DNA from: Flavobacterium sp.
Lineage (GTDB): Bacteria > Bacteroidota > Bacteroidia > Flavobacteriales > Flavobacteriaceae
Length of the DNA stretch: 7,033 nt
Direction of reading: 5' to 3'
NCBI GenBank assembly: GCA_012032075.1
Contig: JAAURU010000195.1
Span: 1 to 7,033, forward strand
Shown: in pieces, positions 1-6,596 of the stretch
How the letters are laid out: every line of letters begins with the position of its first letter
Numbering within the stretch: position 1 is the stretch's first letter
The notes under the pieces: model-generated
Database searches by the model: none
What the model saw: only the letters and a program-made list of their open reading frames with translations
What the model was told of the DNA's origin: nothing
Made by a program: the position numbers and the translations under genes

Positions 1-35
1 AAACCAAAACTCCAAATGGACTTACTTTCTAAACC

Positions 36-57
36 ATTAAAAAAATATTTTTTTAAT
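36..57. repeat. A/T-only perfect palindrome, possible weak terminator
   Basis: Twenty-two bases form a perfect palindrome: ATT, seven A, TA at the centre, seven T, AAT. As RNA it would give only an A-U hairpin, and as DNA a stiff A-tract. It lies upstream of the first lipoprotein gene and could be a weak terminator for a gene ending before the window, or simply an A/T-rich promoter-region tract. No complete gene is visible in bases 1-107. Confidence 0.3.
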
Positions 58-107
58 TTCAAGCAACCTTATTTAATAATTGACATCTTATATTAAAACA
101 ATAAAAG

Positions 108-637
108 ATGAATTTTATAAAACAGTACAGTATAAAGAAAGTAGGTATAAATTTATTTTAGCATCCATATCATTATTTTTAGTTAGTTGTTTTGGTTGGT
201 ATGGAAATCAAGATGATGTGTTTCCTCAATCTAATAATTTTGTCCCTGTTATAATGGATAGAACTGATTTTGAAACCTCTGTAGCATTATTACCTCCAAA
301 AAATATAGTTAACTCTGGAAAAATTTATATTCAACAAGACTATTTGTTTATAAATGAGGTTAATGAAGGTTTTCATGTTTTTAATTATTCAAATCCTTCA
401 AACCCTATTCCAATTGCTTACATAAAAACAGTAGGAGCTACTGATATAGCTTTAAGGAATAACACATTATATATTAATCAAGCAGTAGATTTATTAACAT
501 TAAAGTATAATGATGAAAATAACACTATAGAAGTTACTAACAGGAATAGAAATGTTTTTCCTCAAAAAATATCTCCCGAAGGTTTTTCTTCTTCAGTTGC
601 AAATAATGAAATAATTGTTAATTGGGTTGAAAATTAA
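108..637 (+). CDS. LVIVD-repeat-like lipoprotein (first of pair), one-base frameshift
   Basis: Predicted outer-membrane or surface lipoprotein of unknown function, similar to flavobacterial proteins with LVIVD/beta-propeller-like repeats. The frame that reaches the stop at 635-637 has no good start: going upstream it offers only a TTG at 80, which puts an odd charged stretch ahead of the signal peptide. An ATG at 108 opens with MNFIKQYSIKKVGINLF and then hits TAG at 159-161. Adding one T to the run at 156-159 joins it to LASISLFLVSC, giving a normal lipoprotein signal peptide with the lipid-bearing Cys near residue 28 and a protein of 176 residues. The mature part carries one clear repeat unit, GFHVFNYSNPSNPIPIAYI, and ends in a short hydrophilic tail. 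Only 10 bases separate it from the next in-frame ATG of its neighbour, so the two are probably co-transcribed. The lipoprotein call is firm; the function is unknown. Confidence 0.75.
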
Positions 638-674
638 TACATAGAAAATGAATTTACTATATAAAAAATCAAAC

Positions 675-1406
675 ATGAAAAAGTGTACTTATATACTATT
701 ACTTATCTCTTTAATTTTAATTAGTTGCGATAGTGATTCAGATAGCGCTAGTAATACTGATGGGAAAGGAGGCTCATTAGCTATTTTTGCATTAAAGAAT
801 AACTATTTGTACACTGTCGATAATAATACGCTAAATGTTTTTTCTCTAATTAACGAACAACAACCTGTTAAAGTTAATGATATTTCTGTAGGCTTTAATA
901 TTGAAACATTGTTTTCTTTTGAAGATAAATTATACATTGGTTCTAGGAATGGAATGTTTATCTATGATATATCAGAACCAGAAAATCCTACTTTTTTATC
1001 TAATGTGCAACATTTTACTGCTTGTGACCCTGTTATATCTAATGGAGTGCATTCTTTCGTTACTTTGCATTCTAATACTATTTGTGGGAATAATATTAAT
1101 GTATTGGAGGTTTATGATACTTCAATACCTACAAATCCAGTATTAATTCATTCCAGAAATTTGACATTTCCAAAAGGTTTAGGATTGTATAATAATTACC
1201 TTTTTATATGTGATGATGTTATAAAAGTTTTTGATGTTTCTTCACCTCAAGAGCCAATATTAGTCAATAGTATTGATAAATTATGTTTTGATGTAATTAT
1301 AAATGATAATGATTTATATGCAATTGGTCAAAACGGAATGTATAGATATTCGCTAGACGAAAATGATATTACAAATATAGAGTTTAAAAGCCAATTGTCA
1401 TTTTAA
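675..1406 (+). CDS. LVIVD-repeat lipoprotein (second of pair)
   Basis: Predicted lipoprotein of 243 residues. I chose the ATG at 675 over the one at 648 because it gives a classic signal peptide, MKKCTYILLLISLILISC, with lipidated Cys18. The acidic stretch right after the Cys (DSDSDS) resembles the surface-export signal described for Bacteroidota lipoproteins, so surface exposure is plausible. The mature part shows recurring units of about 40 residues of the type V.DVS.P..P.LV: around residues 51-67, 93-109 (FIYDISEPENPTFLS), 142-158 (EVYDTSIPTNPVLI) and 182-197 (KVFDVSSPQEPILV), with a degenerate unit near 221. This is the LVIVD pattern, expected to fold as a beta-propeller. Several Cys residues (117, 137, 179, 204) could form disulfides. 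No enzymatic motif is seen; the role is unknown, possibly ligand or protein binding. The frame is intact. Confidence 0.85.
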   Translation: MKKCTYILLLISLILISCDSDSDSASNTDGKGGSLAIFALKNNYLYTVDNNTLNVFSLINEQQPVKVNDISVGFNIETLFSFEDKLYIGSRNGMFIYDISEPENPTFLSNVQHFTACDPVISNGVHSFVTLHSNTICGNNINVLEVYDTSIPTNPVLIHSRNLTFPKGLGLYNNYLFICDDVIKVFDVSSPQEPILVNSIDKLCFDVIINDNDLYAIGQNGMYRYSLDENDITNIEFKSQLSF

Positions 1407-2065
1407 TCCCAACACTCCATCAATAATAAATCACCAGATTCGTGTGTAATAGTAACAATTCCATCTTCTGTAACGTGATTACTACTTCCAGTTCTAAAAC
1501 CAATTTCTAGAGAATCTTTTTCTAAGGTATAAAATAAGTTTTTAGAACTAATTCCTGTAACTTTTCCTACAGGAATTAAAGAAATAGGAGTGTCTTTAAT
1601 ATACCATTTTTCAAATTTATTAGGTAAAAGATATATTTTCGAATGGTCATCAAGTATTACAATTTTTAATTGTTTACGAAAACGAACGATATTAGTGATA
1701 TTAGTAATCGTATGATCAGCTCTTTTTCCAGTTGCCCAAATAACATTTACAGCAGGAATTCCTCGATCAATTAAATAATCAAAAGCCTTTTCTAAATCGG
1801 TTTTGTCTTGATTTGGAGTATATACAATTTCAATTGGGTACTGACTTTCTTTATAATAATTAGCATCAAAACCTCTGTCAAAATCACCTAAAAGCACATC
1901 AATTTTAATGCCCAGTTCTAAAACACGCTCAATAGCTGAATCTAGGACAATTACTAATGGAGACCATTCTAGTAATTGTCCTAATAATTCTTGGCTACAA
2001 GCTGCACCATTTGCAATAATTAATGCGGGTTCTTGATCATCACGAACGATATGGTGAGAGGACAT
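1403..2065 (-). CDS. thiN: Thiamine pyrophosphokinase (thiamine diphosphokinase)
   Basis: Cytoplasmic enzyme that transfers pyrophosphate from ATP to thiamine, giving thiamine diphosphate and AMP. It is a full-length protein of 220 residues, normal for the family, in an intact frame. Family motifs are visible in order: LGDFD at 59-63 (the Asp residues bind metal and ATP), QDKTD at 86-90, GKRADH at 113-118, and in the C-terminal thiamine-binding domain GSSNHV at 193-198. The N-terminal half is the catalytic Rossmann-like domain and the C-terminal half is beta-rich. The gene follows the M42 peptidase gene at once and is probably translated from the same mRNA; there is no separate promoter motif in the few bases between them. 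Its stop codon shares bases with that of the convergent lipoprotein gene. The family call is safe; the symbol thiN follows common bacterial usage. Confidence 0.93.
   Translation of the reverse strand: MSSHHIVRDDQEPALIIANGAACSQELLGQLLEWSPLVIVLDSAIERVLELGIKIDVLLGDFDRGFDANYYKESQYPIEIVYTPNQDKTDLEKAFDYLIDRGIPAVNVIWATGKRADHTITNITNIVRFRKQLKIVILDDHSKIYLLPNKFEKWYIKDTPISLIPVGKVTGISSKNLFYTLEKDSLEIGFRTGSSNHVTEDGIVTITHESGDLLLMECWD
1549..1578. repeat. 11-bp perfect inverted repeat inside thiN
   Basis: TAATTCCTGTA at 1549-1559 and its exact reverse complement TACAGGAATTA at 1568-1578 flank an 8-base spacer. In the thiN mRNA this would form an 11-bp hairpin over the codons for LIPVGKVTGI. There is no T run after it, so it is not an intrinsic terminator. 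It may be a chance product of codon choice or a protein-binding palindrome. Confidence 0.5.
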
Positions 2066-3162
2066 AATTTTTTATTTTTAAAATAAGAGAAATCGTGATT
2101 ATTCTCAATTTTTAATAAAGTTTCATAGATTAATTTAATAACATTTTCCACATCTTCTCTATGCACCATTTCTACTGTAGTATGCATGTATCGTAAAGGT
2201 AAAGAAATTAATGCAGAAGCAACACCACCATTGCTGTAAGCAAAAGCATCAGTATCAGTTCCAGTTACACGTGATGTGGCATGTCTTTGAAAAGGAATTT
2301 TATTGGCACTAGCAGTATCAACAATCATTTCTCTTAAATTATTTTGAGTAGCAGGAGCATAAGCAATAACAGGACCTTTACCCATTTTTAAATCTCCTTC
2401 AATTTTTTTGTCAATCATAGGAGTAGATGTGTCATGACAAACATCGGTTACAATGGCAACGTTTGGTTTAATAGTTTGCGTAATCATTTCAGCACCACGT
2501 AAACCTATTTCTTCTTGAACAGAATTTACTATGTATAATCCAAAAGGTAATTTTTTCTTATTTTCTTTTAATAAACGAGCAACTTCAGCAATCATAAAAC
2601 CACCCATGCGATTATCAATAGCTCTACAAATAAATTTATTTTCATTCAAAACTTCAAAAGCATCAGGATAAGTAATAACACAACCCACATGTATGCCAAG
2701 ATTTTCAACTTGTTCTTTAGTTTCACAACCACAATCTATAAAAATATTGCTAATTTTTGCTGGTTCTTCTTTGTCTCTATTTCGTGTATGAATAGCTGGC
2801 CAACCAAAAACGCCCTTTACAATGCCGTTTTTAGTATGAATGTGAACTCTTTTTGAAGGAGCAATCATATGATCACTTCCTCCATTTCTAATTACATAAA
2901 TGAAACCATCATCAGTAATATAATTTACATACCAAGAAATTTCATCGCTATGACCTTCAATAACAACTTTATATTTAGCTTCTGGATTAATAACGCCCAC
3001 AGCAGAACCATAAATATCAGTAATAAAAGTATCAACATAAGGTTTTAGATATTCCATCCAAATTTTTTGACCTTCAGCTTCATGACCAGTAGGAGATGGA
3101 TTATTCAAATAATTTTCTAAAAAGGTTAAGGAAGTATTCTTTAATATCGATTTTGAACTCAT
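2020..3162 (-). CDS. M42 family metallopeptidase (glutamyl aminopeptidase-like)
   Basis: Cytoplasmic two-metal aminopeptidase of MEROPS family M42, expected to trim N-terminal residues from peptides and to assemble as a large tetrahedral complex. Visible metal and catalytic residues: His71 and Asp73 in EGHSDE, bridging Asp183 in RAIDNRMGG, Glu217 (general base) and Glu218 in VQEEIGLRGA, Asp240 in VTDVCHD, and His327 in YMHTTVEMVH. The start at 3162 is followed by a normal N-terminus. As read, the protein has 380 residues, but the last 18 (after FSYFK) look unlike the family and overlap thiN by 46 bases. Adding one base to the five-A run at 2075-2079 (minus-strand sense) gives an immediate TAA at 2072-2074, a 363-residue protein and no overlap, so the tail is probably an artefact. 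A near-match -7 box (TAATTTAG, minus strand, 3187-3180) lies suitably upstream but lacks a -33 partner. Confidence 0.92.
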   Translation of the reverse strand: MSSKSILKNTSLTFLENYLNNPSPTGHEAEGQKIWMEYLKPYVDTFITDIYGSAVGVINPEAKYKVVIEGHSDEISWYVNYITDDGFIYVIRNGGSDHMIAPSKRVHIHTKNGIVKGVFGWPAIHTRNRDKEEPAKISNIFIDCGCETKEQVENLGIHVGCVITYPDAFEVLNENKFICRAIDNRMGGFMIAEVARLLKENKKKLPFGLYIVNSVQEEIGLRGAEMITQTIKPNVAIVTDVCHDTSTPMIDKKIEGDLKMGKGPVIAYAPATQNNLREMIVDTASANKIPFQRHATSRVTGTDTDAFAYSNGGVASALISLPLRYMHTTVEMVHREDVENVIKLIYETLLKIENNHDFSYFKNKKLCPLTISFVMIKNPH

Positions 3163-3220
3163 AAATATTTAATTTTTTGCTAAATTATAAAAATGCAACA
3201 ATACTTATCCATTATTTATT

Positions 3221-3228
3221 TATTTTTG
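3221..3228 (+). promoter_or_regulatory. Bacteroidota -7 box for the DUF4294 gene
   Basis: TATTTTTG matches the Bacteroidota -7 consensus TAnnTTTG exactly and lies 16 bases before the ATG at 3245, predicting a short 5' untranslated leader. I see no clear -33 TTG at the expected spacing, so this rests on the -7 box and position only. Confidence 0.5.
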
Positions 3229-3244
3229 GATATAATTTTAAACA

Positions 3245-3934
3245 ATGAAAAAACATTTTTCTTACATACTTTTCTATTTATGTTCATTCTTGAATGCACA
3301 AGAACTAGACACTATTCCTGCTACTGAGCAAGATTCATCTGTTTTATATTCAATAGAATTAAAAGAAATTGTGGTTTCAAAAGATGGAGTTTCTGCTGTA
3401 GATGAAGAAAGAAAAAAGTTGCTAATACTTAAGAGAAGAGTTTATAAAACCTATCCTTATGCAAAACTAACTGCCGAAAAATTGATACAAATCAATACTA
3501 CAATGGCAAAATTGAAAACCAATAAAGAAAAGAAAAAATACTTCAAAATTGTAGAAAATTACCTTCAAGAAGAATTTGAACCAAAACTAAAAAAAATGTC
3601 TAGAAAAGACGGACAAATTTTGGTAAAACTAATCTATAGACAAACAGGTGAAACAACCTTTAACTTAATAAAAGATTATAAAAGCGGTTGGAAAGCCTTT
3701 TGGTCAAACAATACAGCAAAACTTTTTGATATCAATATCAAAGAAGAATACAAACCTTATGATAGATTAGAAGATTTTCACATAGAAAGCATTTTAGTTA
3801 CTGCATTTCGTCAAGGTCATTTAGAAAATCAACCAGCTGTTAAACCAATCGATTTAACAAAGTTAGCTGCTACATGGAGAGAGCGAATTGCAAAACAAAA
3901 AGAAGAGAGGCTCTCAAAAGAAGGTGTAGATTAA
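3245..3934 (+). CDS. DUF4294 domain-containing exported protein
   Basis: A 229-residue protein that I recognise as the Bacteroidota DUF4294 family; its biochemical role is not known to me. It begins with a probable Sec signal peptide (MKKHFSYILFYLCSFLNAQ) with cleavage likely after the Ala-Gln region, so it should act in the periplasm or outside. The mature part has an acidic linker to about residue 55, then a conserved-looking core from about 58 to 190: LILKRRVYKTYPYAKL, a Lys-rich helix near 87-118 that may be coiled coil, SRKDGQILVKLIYRQTGETTF, and a Trp-containing segment GWKAFW. It ends in a charged helix. A -7 box sits just ahead, and the gene diverges from the M42 peptidase gene across 82 bases. 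The frame is intact and the start is convincing. Confidence 0.85.
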   Translation: MKKHFSYILFYLCSFLNAQELDTIPATEQDSSVLYSIELKEIVVSKDGVSAVDEERKKLLILKRRVYKTYPYAKLTAEKLIQINTTMAKLKTNKEKKKYFKIVENYLQEEFEPKLKKMSRKDGQILVKLIYRQTGETTFNLIKDYKSGWKAFWSNNTAKLFDINIKEEYKPYDRLEDFHIESILVTAFRQGHLENQPAVKPIDLTKLAATWRERIAKQKEERLSKEGVD

Positions 3935-3941
3935 TAAGGAG

Positions 3942-4083
3942 CACAAAATATGCTTTCAGTTCACAAGTTTTCCCGCTATTCGCTTTATCTGTAATTACTT
4001 TTACAACACAATTACAGCATACCACTACACACGAGCAAAGAGAACTAACGAAGTAATCGGGACTCAATTTCAAGAGTTTTTTT
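3942..4083. repeat. Nested inverted-repeat intergenic element (flavobacterial CCCGCT...CGGG type)
   Basis: The gap after the DUF4294 gene holds a non-coding element. The outer arms are TCCCG (3971-3975) and CGGGA (4058-4062). Inside them lies a perfect 8-bp inverted repeat, CTGTAATT (3989-3996) and AATTACAG (4010-4017), with a 13-base loop. The left side reads ACAAGTTTTCCCGCTATTCG and the right side GTAATCGGGACTC. I recall intergenic sequences of this plan (CCCGCT on the left, ATCGGG on the right, a variable hairpin between) in many flavobacterial genomes; this is memory, not a search. It could be a small RNA, a REP-like element or a transcript-end structure. Both small open frames across it lack any protein-like composition. 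Confidence 0.5.
4062..4083 (+). terminator. Possible weak intrinsic terminator of the DUF4294 gene
   Basis: ACTC (4062-4065) can pair with GAGT (4074-4077) around an 8-base loop, followed by six T (4078-4083). The stem is short, so termination would be weak unless helped by the larger nested structure just upstream. Confidence 0.3.
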
Positions 4084-4093
4084 CAGCAGAAAT

Positions 4094-4101
4094 TAGCTTT
4101 A
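4094..4101 (+). promoter_or_regulatory. Near-consensus -7 box before the DUF3820 gene
   Basis: TAGCTTTA differs from TAnnTTTG at the last base only. It lies 24 bases before the TTG at 4126, a fitting distance, but there is no -33 TTG at the right spacing. Weak support. Confidence 0.25.
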
Positions 4102-4125
4102 CAATTACTAAAAATTAAACCACAA

Positions 4126-4440
4126 TTGAACAATCAAGACCAACTCATAAAATTAGCACACACAAAAATGCCATTTGGTAAATACAAAGATTGGTACTTA
4201 ATCGATTTACCTGAATATTATGTAGTTTGGTATAGTAATAAAGGCTTCCCAAAAGGACAACTAGGAGAACAATTACAATTGGTTTACGAATTAAAACTAA
4301 ACGGTTTAGAAGAACTAGTAAGAAATATTAAAAGAAATTTTCCAAAAAATAAAGCCCCACAAAAATGGAGCTTTAGTGTATTTGTAGAAGGTGTAGTTTT
4401 ATACGTTTACTACTTTTGTTTTTGCAATATTATCACCTAA
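4126..4440 (+). CDS. DUF3820 family small protein, probably over-extended by a frameshift
   Basis: Small soluble protein recognised by the DUF3820 signature MPFGKYKDWYLIDLPEYYVV (residues 15-34), then GFPKGQLGEQL and ELKLNGLEEL. I know the family as short (about 70-80 residues) and uncharacterised; related segments occur beside some exonuclease domains, so nucleic-acid contact is a guess. The start is uncertain: no ATG lies upstream in frame, the TTG at 4126 gives a family-like 14-residue lead-in, and the first ATG (4168) would cut into the conserved motif. As read it has 104 residues, but the last 30 are hydrophobic, atypical, and run antisense into the RDD gene. Adding one A to the six-A run at 4344-4349 gives TAA at 4350-4352 and a 75-residue protein ending RNFPKK, which is the likelier true form. 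Confidence 0.75.
   Translation: MNNQDQLIKLAHTKMPFGKYKDWYLIDLPEYYVVWYSNKGFPKGQLGEQLQLVYELKLNGLEELVRNIKRNFPKNKAPQKWSFSVFVEGVVLYVYYFCFCNIIT
4350..4375 (-). terminator. Intrinsic terminator of the RDD gene, shared hairpin with convergent DUF3820 gene
   Basis: TAAAGCCCCA (4350-4359) pairs with TGGAGCTTTA (4366-4375) around a 6-base loop, with one C-A mismatch. Read on the minus strand the hairpin is followed by six T (complement of 4344-4349), the form of an intrinsic terminator, and it starts 24 bases after the RDD stop codon. On the plus strand there is no T run after the stem, though the hairpin may still protect the end of the DUF3820 mRNA. Confidence 0.65.
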
Positions 4441-4769
4441 TCTTGGTTTATCTATTATAACTAAAATTGCATCTAGTAAAGGAATAAATAAAGTAATGTT
4501 TCTCATAATACTTGCCATATAGTCTCCTTCTAATGAAGAGCCATCTTCTTTAACCGCTTTGTATTTCATTACTTTTTTGCCAATACTTTGTCCTCCGAAT
4601 AGAGCATCTCTAAGTAGTAAAATATGCGATTAAAAAAGATATAACTCAGAGAAATTAACCAAAGCATATCTAATGCACCTGCTAAAAAACCTAAAATTGC
4701 AGGAATAATATACGATACAATCGCATCAATAAAATAACCTAAAAACCTGTTTAACTTTGAAACTTCCAT
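4399..4769 (-). CDS. RDD family membrane protein, one-base frameshift
   Basis: Small inner-membrane protein of the RDD family, whose molecular role is generally unknown. The first part reads from ATG at 4769: MEVSKLNRFLGYFIDAIV (Arg8 and Asp14 fit the first RDD positions), then hydrophobic segments near 15-32 and 34-50. This frame then runs into a non-family tail and stops at 4569. From 4611 downward another frame continues exactly as expected with RDALFGGQSIGKKV, EDGSSLEGDY, a third hydrophobic segment (NITLFIPLLDAILVII) and DKPRLGDNIAKTKVV, ending with TAA at 4399-4401. One added base at about 4611-4613 joins the parts into 123 residues, a normal size. I reject the TTG at 4799 as start because the promoter -7 box covers it. 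Confidence 0.85.
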
Positions 4770-4796
4770 ATTTAATAGTTTTAAATGTTTATCTAT

Positions 4797-4804
4797 CAAA
4801 TATA
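4797..4804 (-). promoter_or_regulatory. -7 box for the RDD gene
   Basis: Minus strand TATATTTG matches TAnnTTTG exactly, 27 bases before the ATG at 4769. No -33 TTG is evident in the A/T-rich sequence upstream. Its position argues that translation begins at 4769, not further upstream. Confidence 0.5.
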
Positions 4805-4868
4805 TAAAAAAAAGTTAAATTTTAACACTCGTTAGTATTAAATAAAAGAAACTTTTCATATTCTTAAA

Positions 4869-4900
4869 TTGTCTAATTCATAAATTTAATTGTATTTTTG
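4869..4900 (+). promoter_or_regulatory. Promoter of pyrG-yidC
   Basis: A TTG at 4869-4871 and TATTTTTG at 4893-4900 are 21 bases apart, matching the Bacteroidota sigma-ABfr type promoter (TTTG-like -33, TAnnTTTG -7, about 17-23 bases between). Transcription should begin near 4907, leaving a leader of about 30 A/C-rich bases before the pyrG ATG, with no Shine-Dalgarno motif. Confidence 0.65.
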
Positions 4901-4937
4901 CCAAGTTTTTGAAACAACTACAACAAACCACAACACA

Positions 4938-6553
4938 ATGAATCAAACGAAGTATATTTTTGTTACTGGAGGTGTTACTTCTTCCTTAGGAAAAGGAATT
5001 ATAGCAGCTTCTCTAGCAAAATTGCTACAAGCAAGAGGATATCGAACCACTATTCAAAAATTTGATCCTTACATTAATGTCGATCCAGGTACATTAAATC
5101 CTTATGAACACGGAGAATGTTATGTAACAGATGATGGTGCAGAAACCGATTTAGATTTAGGTCATTACGAGCGTTTTTTAAACGTTCCTACTTCTCAAGC
5201 TAATAATGTAACAACAGGAAGAGTTTACTTATCAGTAATAGAAAAAGAAAGAAGAGGAGAGTTTTTAGGAAAAACGGTTCAAGTGGTACCTCACATTACA
5301 AATGAGATAAAAGAAAGAATGCAATTATTAGGTCAAGATGGTAAGTTTGACATAGTGATTACAGAAATAGGTGGAACAGTAGGTGATATTGAATCGTTAC
5401 CTTATATTGAGTCTGTTCGTCAATTGTTGTGGGAATTAGGTGATCAAAACGGAATTTGTATTCATTTAACTTTAGTGCCATTTTTGGCTGCAGCTGGTGA
5501 ATTGAAAACAAAACCTACTCAGCATTCTGTGAAAACCTTAATGGAAAGCGGTATTAAAGCTGATATTTTAGTTTGTAGAACAGAACATGAGTTGTCAGAC
5601 GATTTGCGTCAAAAACTAGCTTTGTTTTGTAATGTTAAAAAAGAAGCAGTTATTCAATCCATTGATGCTTCAACGATTTATGACGTTCCTAATTTAATGT
5701 TGGAAGAAGGTTTAGATACTGTAACTTTAAAAAAATTAGGTTTACCAGAAAAAAACAGTCCCGATTTAAAACAATGGAACGAATTCTTACAAAGACATAA
5801 AAATCCAAAGCATGAAGTAAGAATTGGATTAGTTGGAAATATGTAGAATTGCAAGATTCTTATAAATCAATATTAGAGGCATTTATTCATGCTGGAGCTG
5901 CAAATGAAACAAAAGTAAATGTCATCTCGATACATTCAGAGCATTTAGATGTCAAAACGGCAGAAAGTCACCTAAATGGATTAGATGGCATATTAGTTGC
6001 TCCTGGATTTGGTAATAGAGGTATTGAAGGAAAAATTGATACTGTTCGTTATGCGCGTGAAAATAATATTCCTTTTTTAGGAATTTGTTTGGGAATGCAA
6101 ATGGCAGTTATAGAATTTGCTCGTAATGTATTATGTTATAAAGATGCAAATTCATCTGAAATGAATGAAAAATCTACACATCCTGTTATTAATTTAATGG
6201 AAGAGCAAAAAGATGTGGAGAATATGGGTGGAACTATGCGTTTAGGAGCATGGAAATGTAGTTTAAAAGAAGGTTCGTTGGCAAGCAAAATTTATGGTAA
6301 AACAGAAATAATGGAACGTCATCGTCATCGTTATGAGTTTAATAGTAAGTATGTTGATGAACTAGAAAAAGCGGGTTTAAAGGCTTCAGGAATTAATCCA
6401 GATACTGGTTTAGTGGAAGTTATAGAAATTGAAAAGCATCCTTTTTTTATAGGTGTTCAATATCATCCAGAATATAAAAGTACAGTCTTAAATCCCCACC
6501 CACTTTTTGTGAGTTTTGTAAAAGCAACTGTAGTACATAAAAATAAAAAATAA
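4938..6553 (+). CDS. pyrG: CTP synthase, interrupted by a one-base frameshift
   Basis: Cytoplasmic enzyme making CTP from UTP, ATP and glutamine. The start is the ATG at 4938; an in-frame TTG at 4890 would place the promoter inside the gene. The N-terminal synthetase domain shows the P-loop GGVTSSLGKGI (11-21), KFDPYINVDPGTLNPYEHGE (41-60) and EIGGTVGDIESLPY (143-156). This frame ends at TAG 5844-5846 just after IGLVG. One added A in the run at 5837-5839 gives GKYVELQDSYKS, the usual start of the glutamine amidotransferase domain, which continues to 6553 with APGFGNRGIEGK, the nucleophile Cys in GICLGMQ (residue 384), RHRHRYEFN, and catalytic His510 and Glu512 in QYHPEY. The restored protein has 538 residues, normal for the family. 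Both halves are fully conserved, so real inactivation is unlikely. yidC follows after 43 bases and is probably co-transcribed. Confidence 0.95.
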
Positions 6554-6596
6554 TAAACATTGTAGTTGGTTATTGCCAATTGACTAAATAATTAAA

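Noticed and set aside
1..32. C-terminal end of an upstream gene (frame ending TPNGLTF, stop at 30-32)
   Set aside because: Only nine codons are visible and the other plus-strand frames are equally open for a short way; too little to support a gene.
80..107. TTG start at 80 for the first lipoprotein
   Set aside because: It gives a charged stretch of about 24 residues ahead of the signal peptide. The ATG at 108 plus one added T gives a normal lipoprotein signal.
901..1146. Open frame of 81 codons inside the second lipoprotein gene
   Set aside because: It is a shifted frame of a well-supported gene, rich in Leu and Ile from A/T-rich codons, with no family signature.
3870..4073. Open frames on both strands over the DUF4294 gene end and the gap
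   Set aside because: They overlap the real gene end and the inverted-repeat element, start at non-ATG or unsupported codons, and have no recognisable motifs.
4890..4937. Longer pyrG start at the TTG at 4890
   Set aside because: It would put the -7 box inside the coding region, and the extra 16 residues are absent from CTP synthases as I know them; MNQTKYIFVTGG is the normal beginning.
5830..5850. Programmed frameshift in pyrG
   Set aside because: No slippery heptamer or clear downstream stem is seen, and several other genes in the window carry the same kind of one-base loss.
6563..6582. Hairpin between pyrG and yidC as a terminator
   Set aside because: AGTTGG pairs with CCAATT including a wobble, but the stem is weak and no T run follows, so it is unlikely to end transcription.
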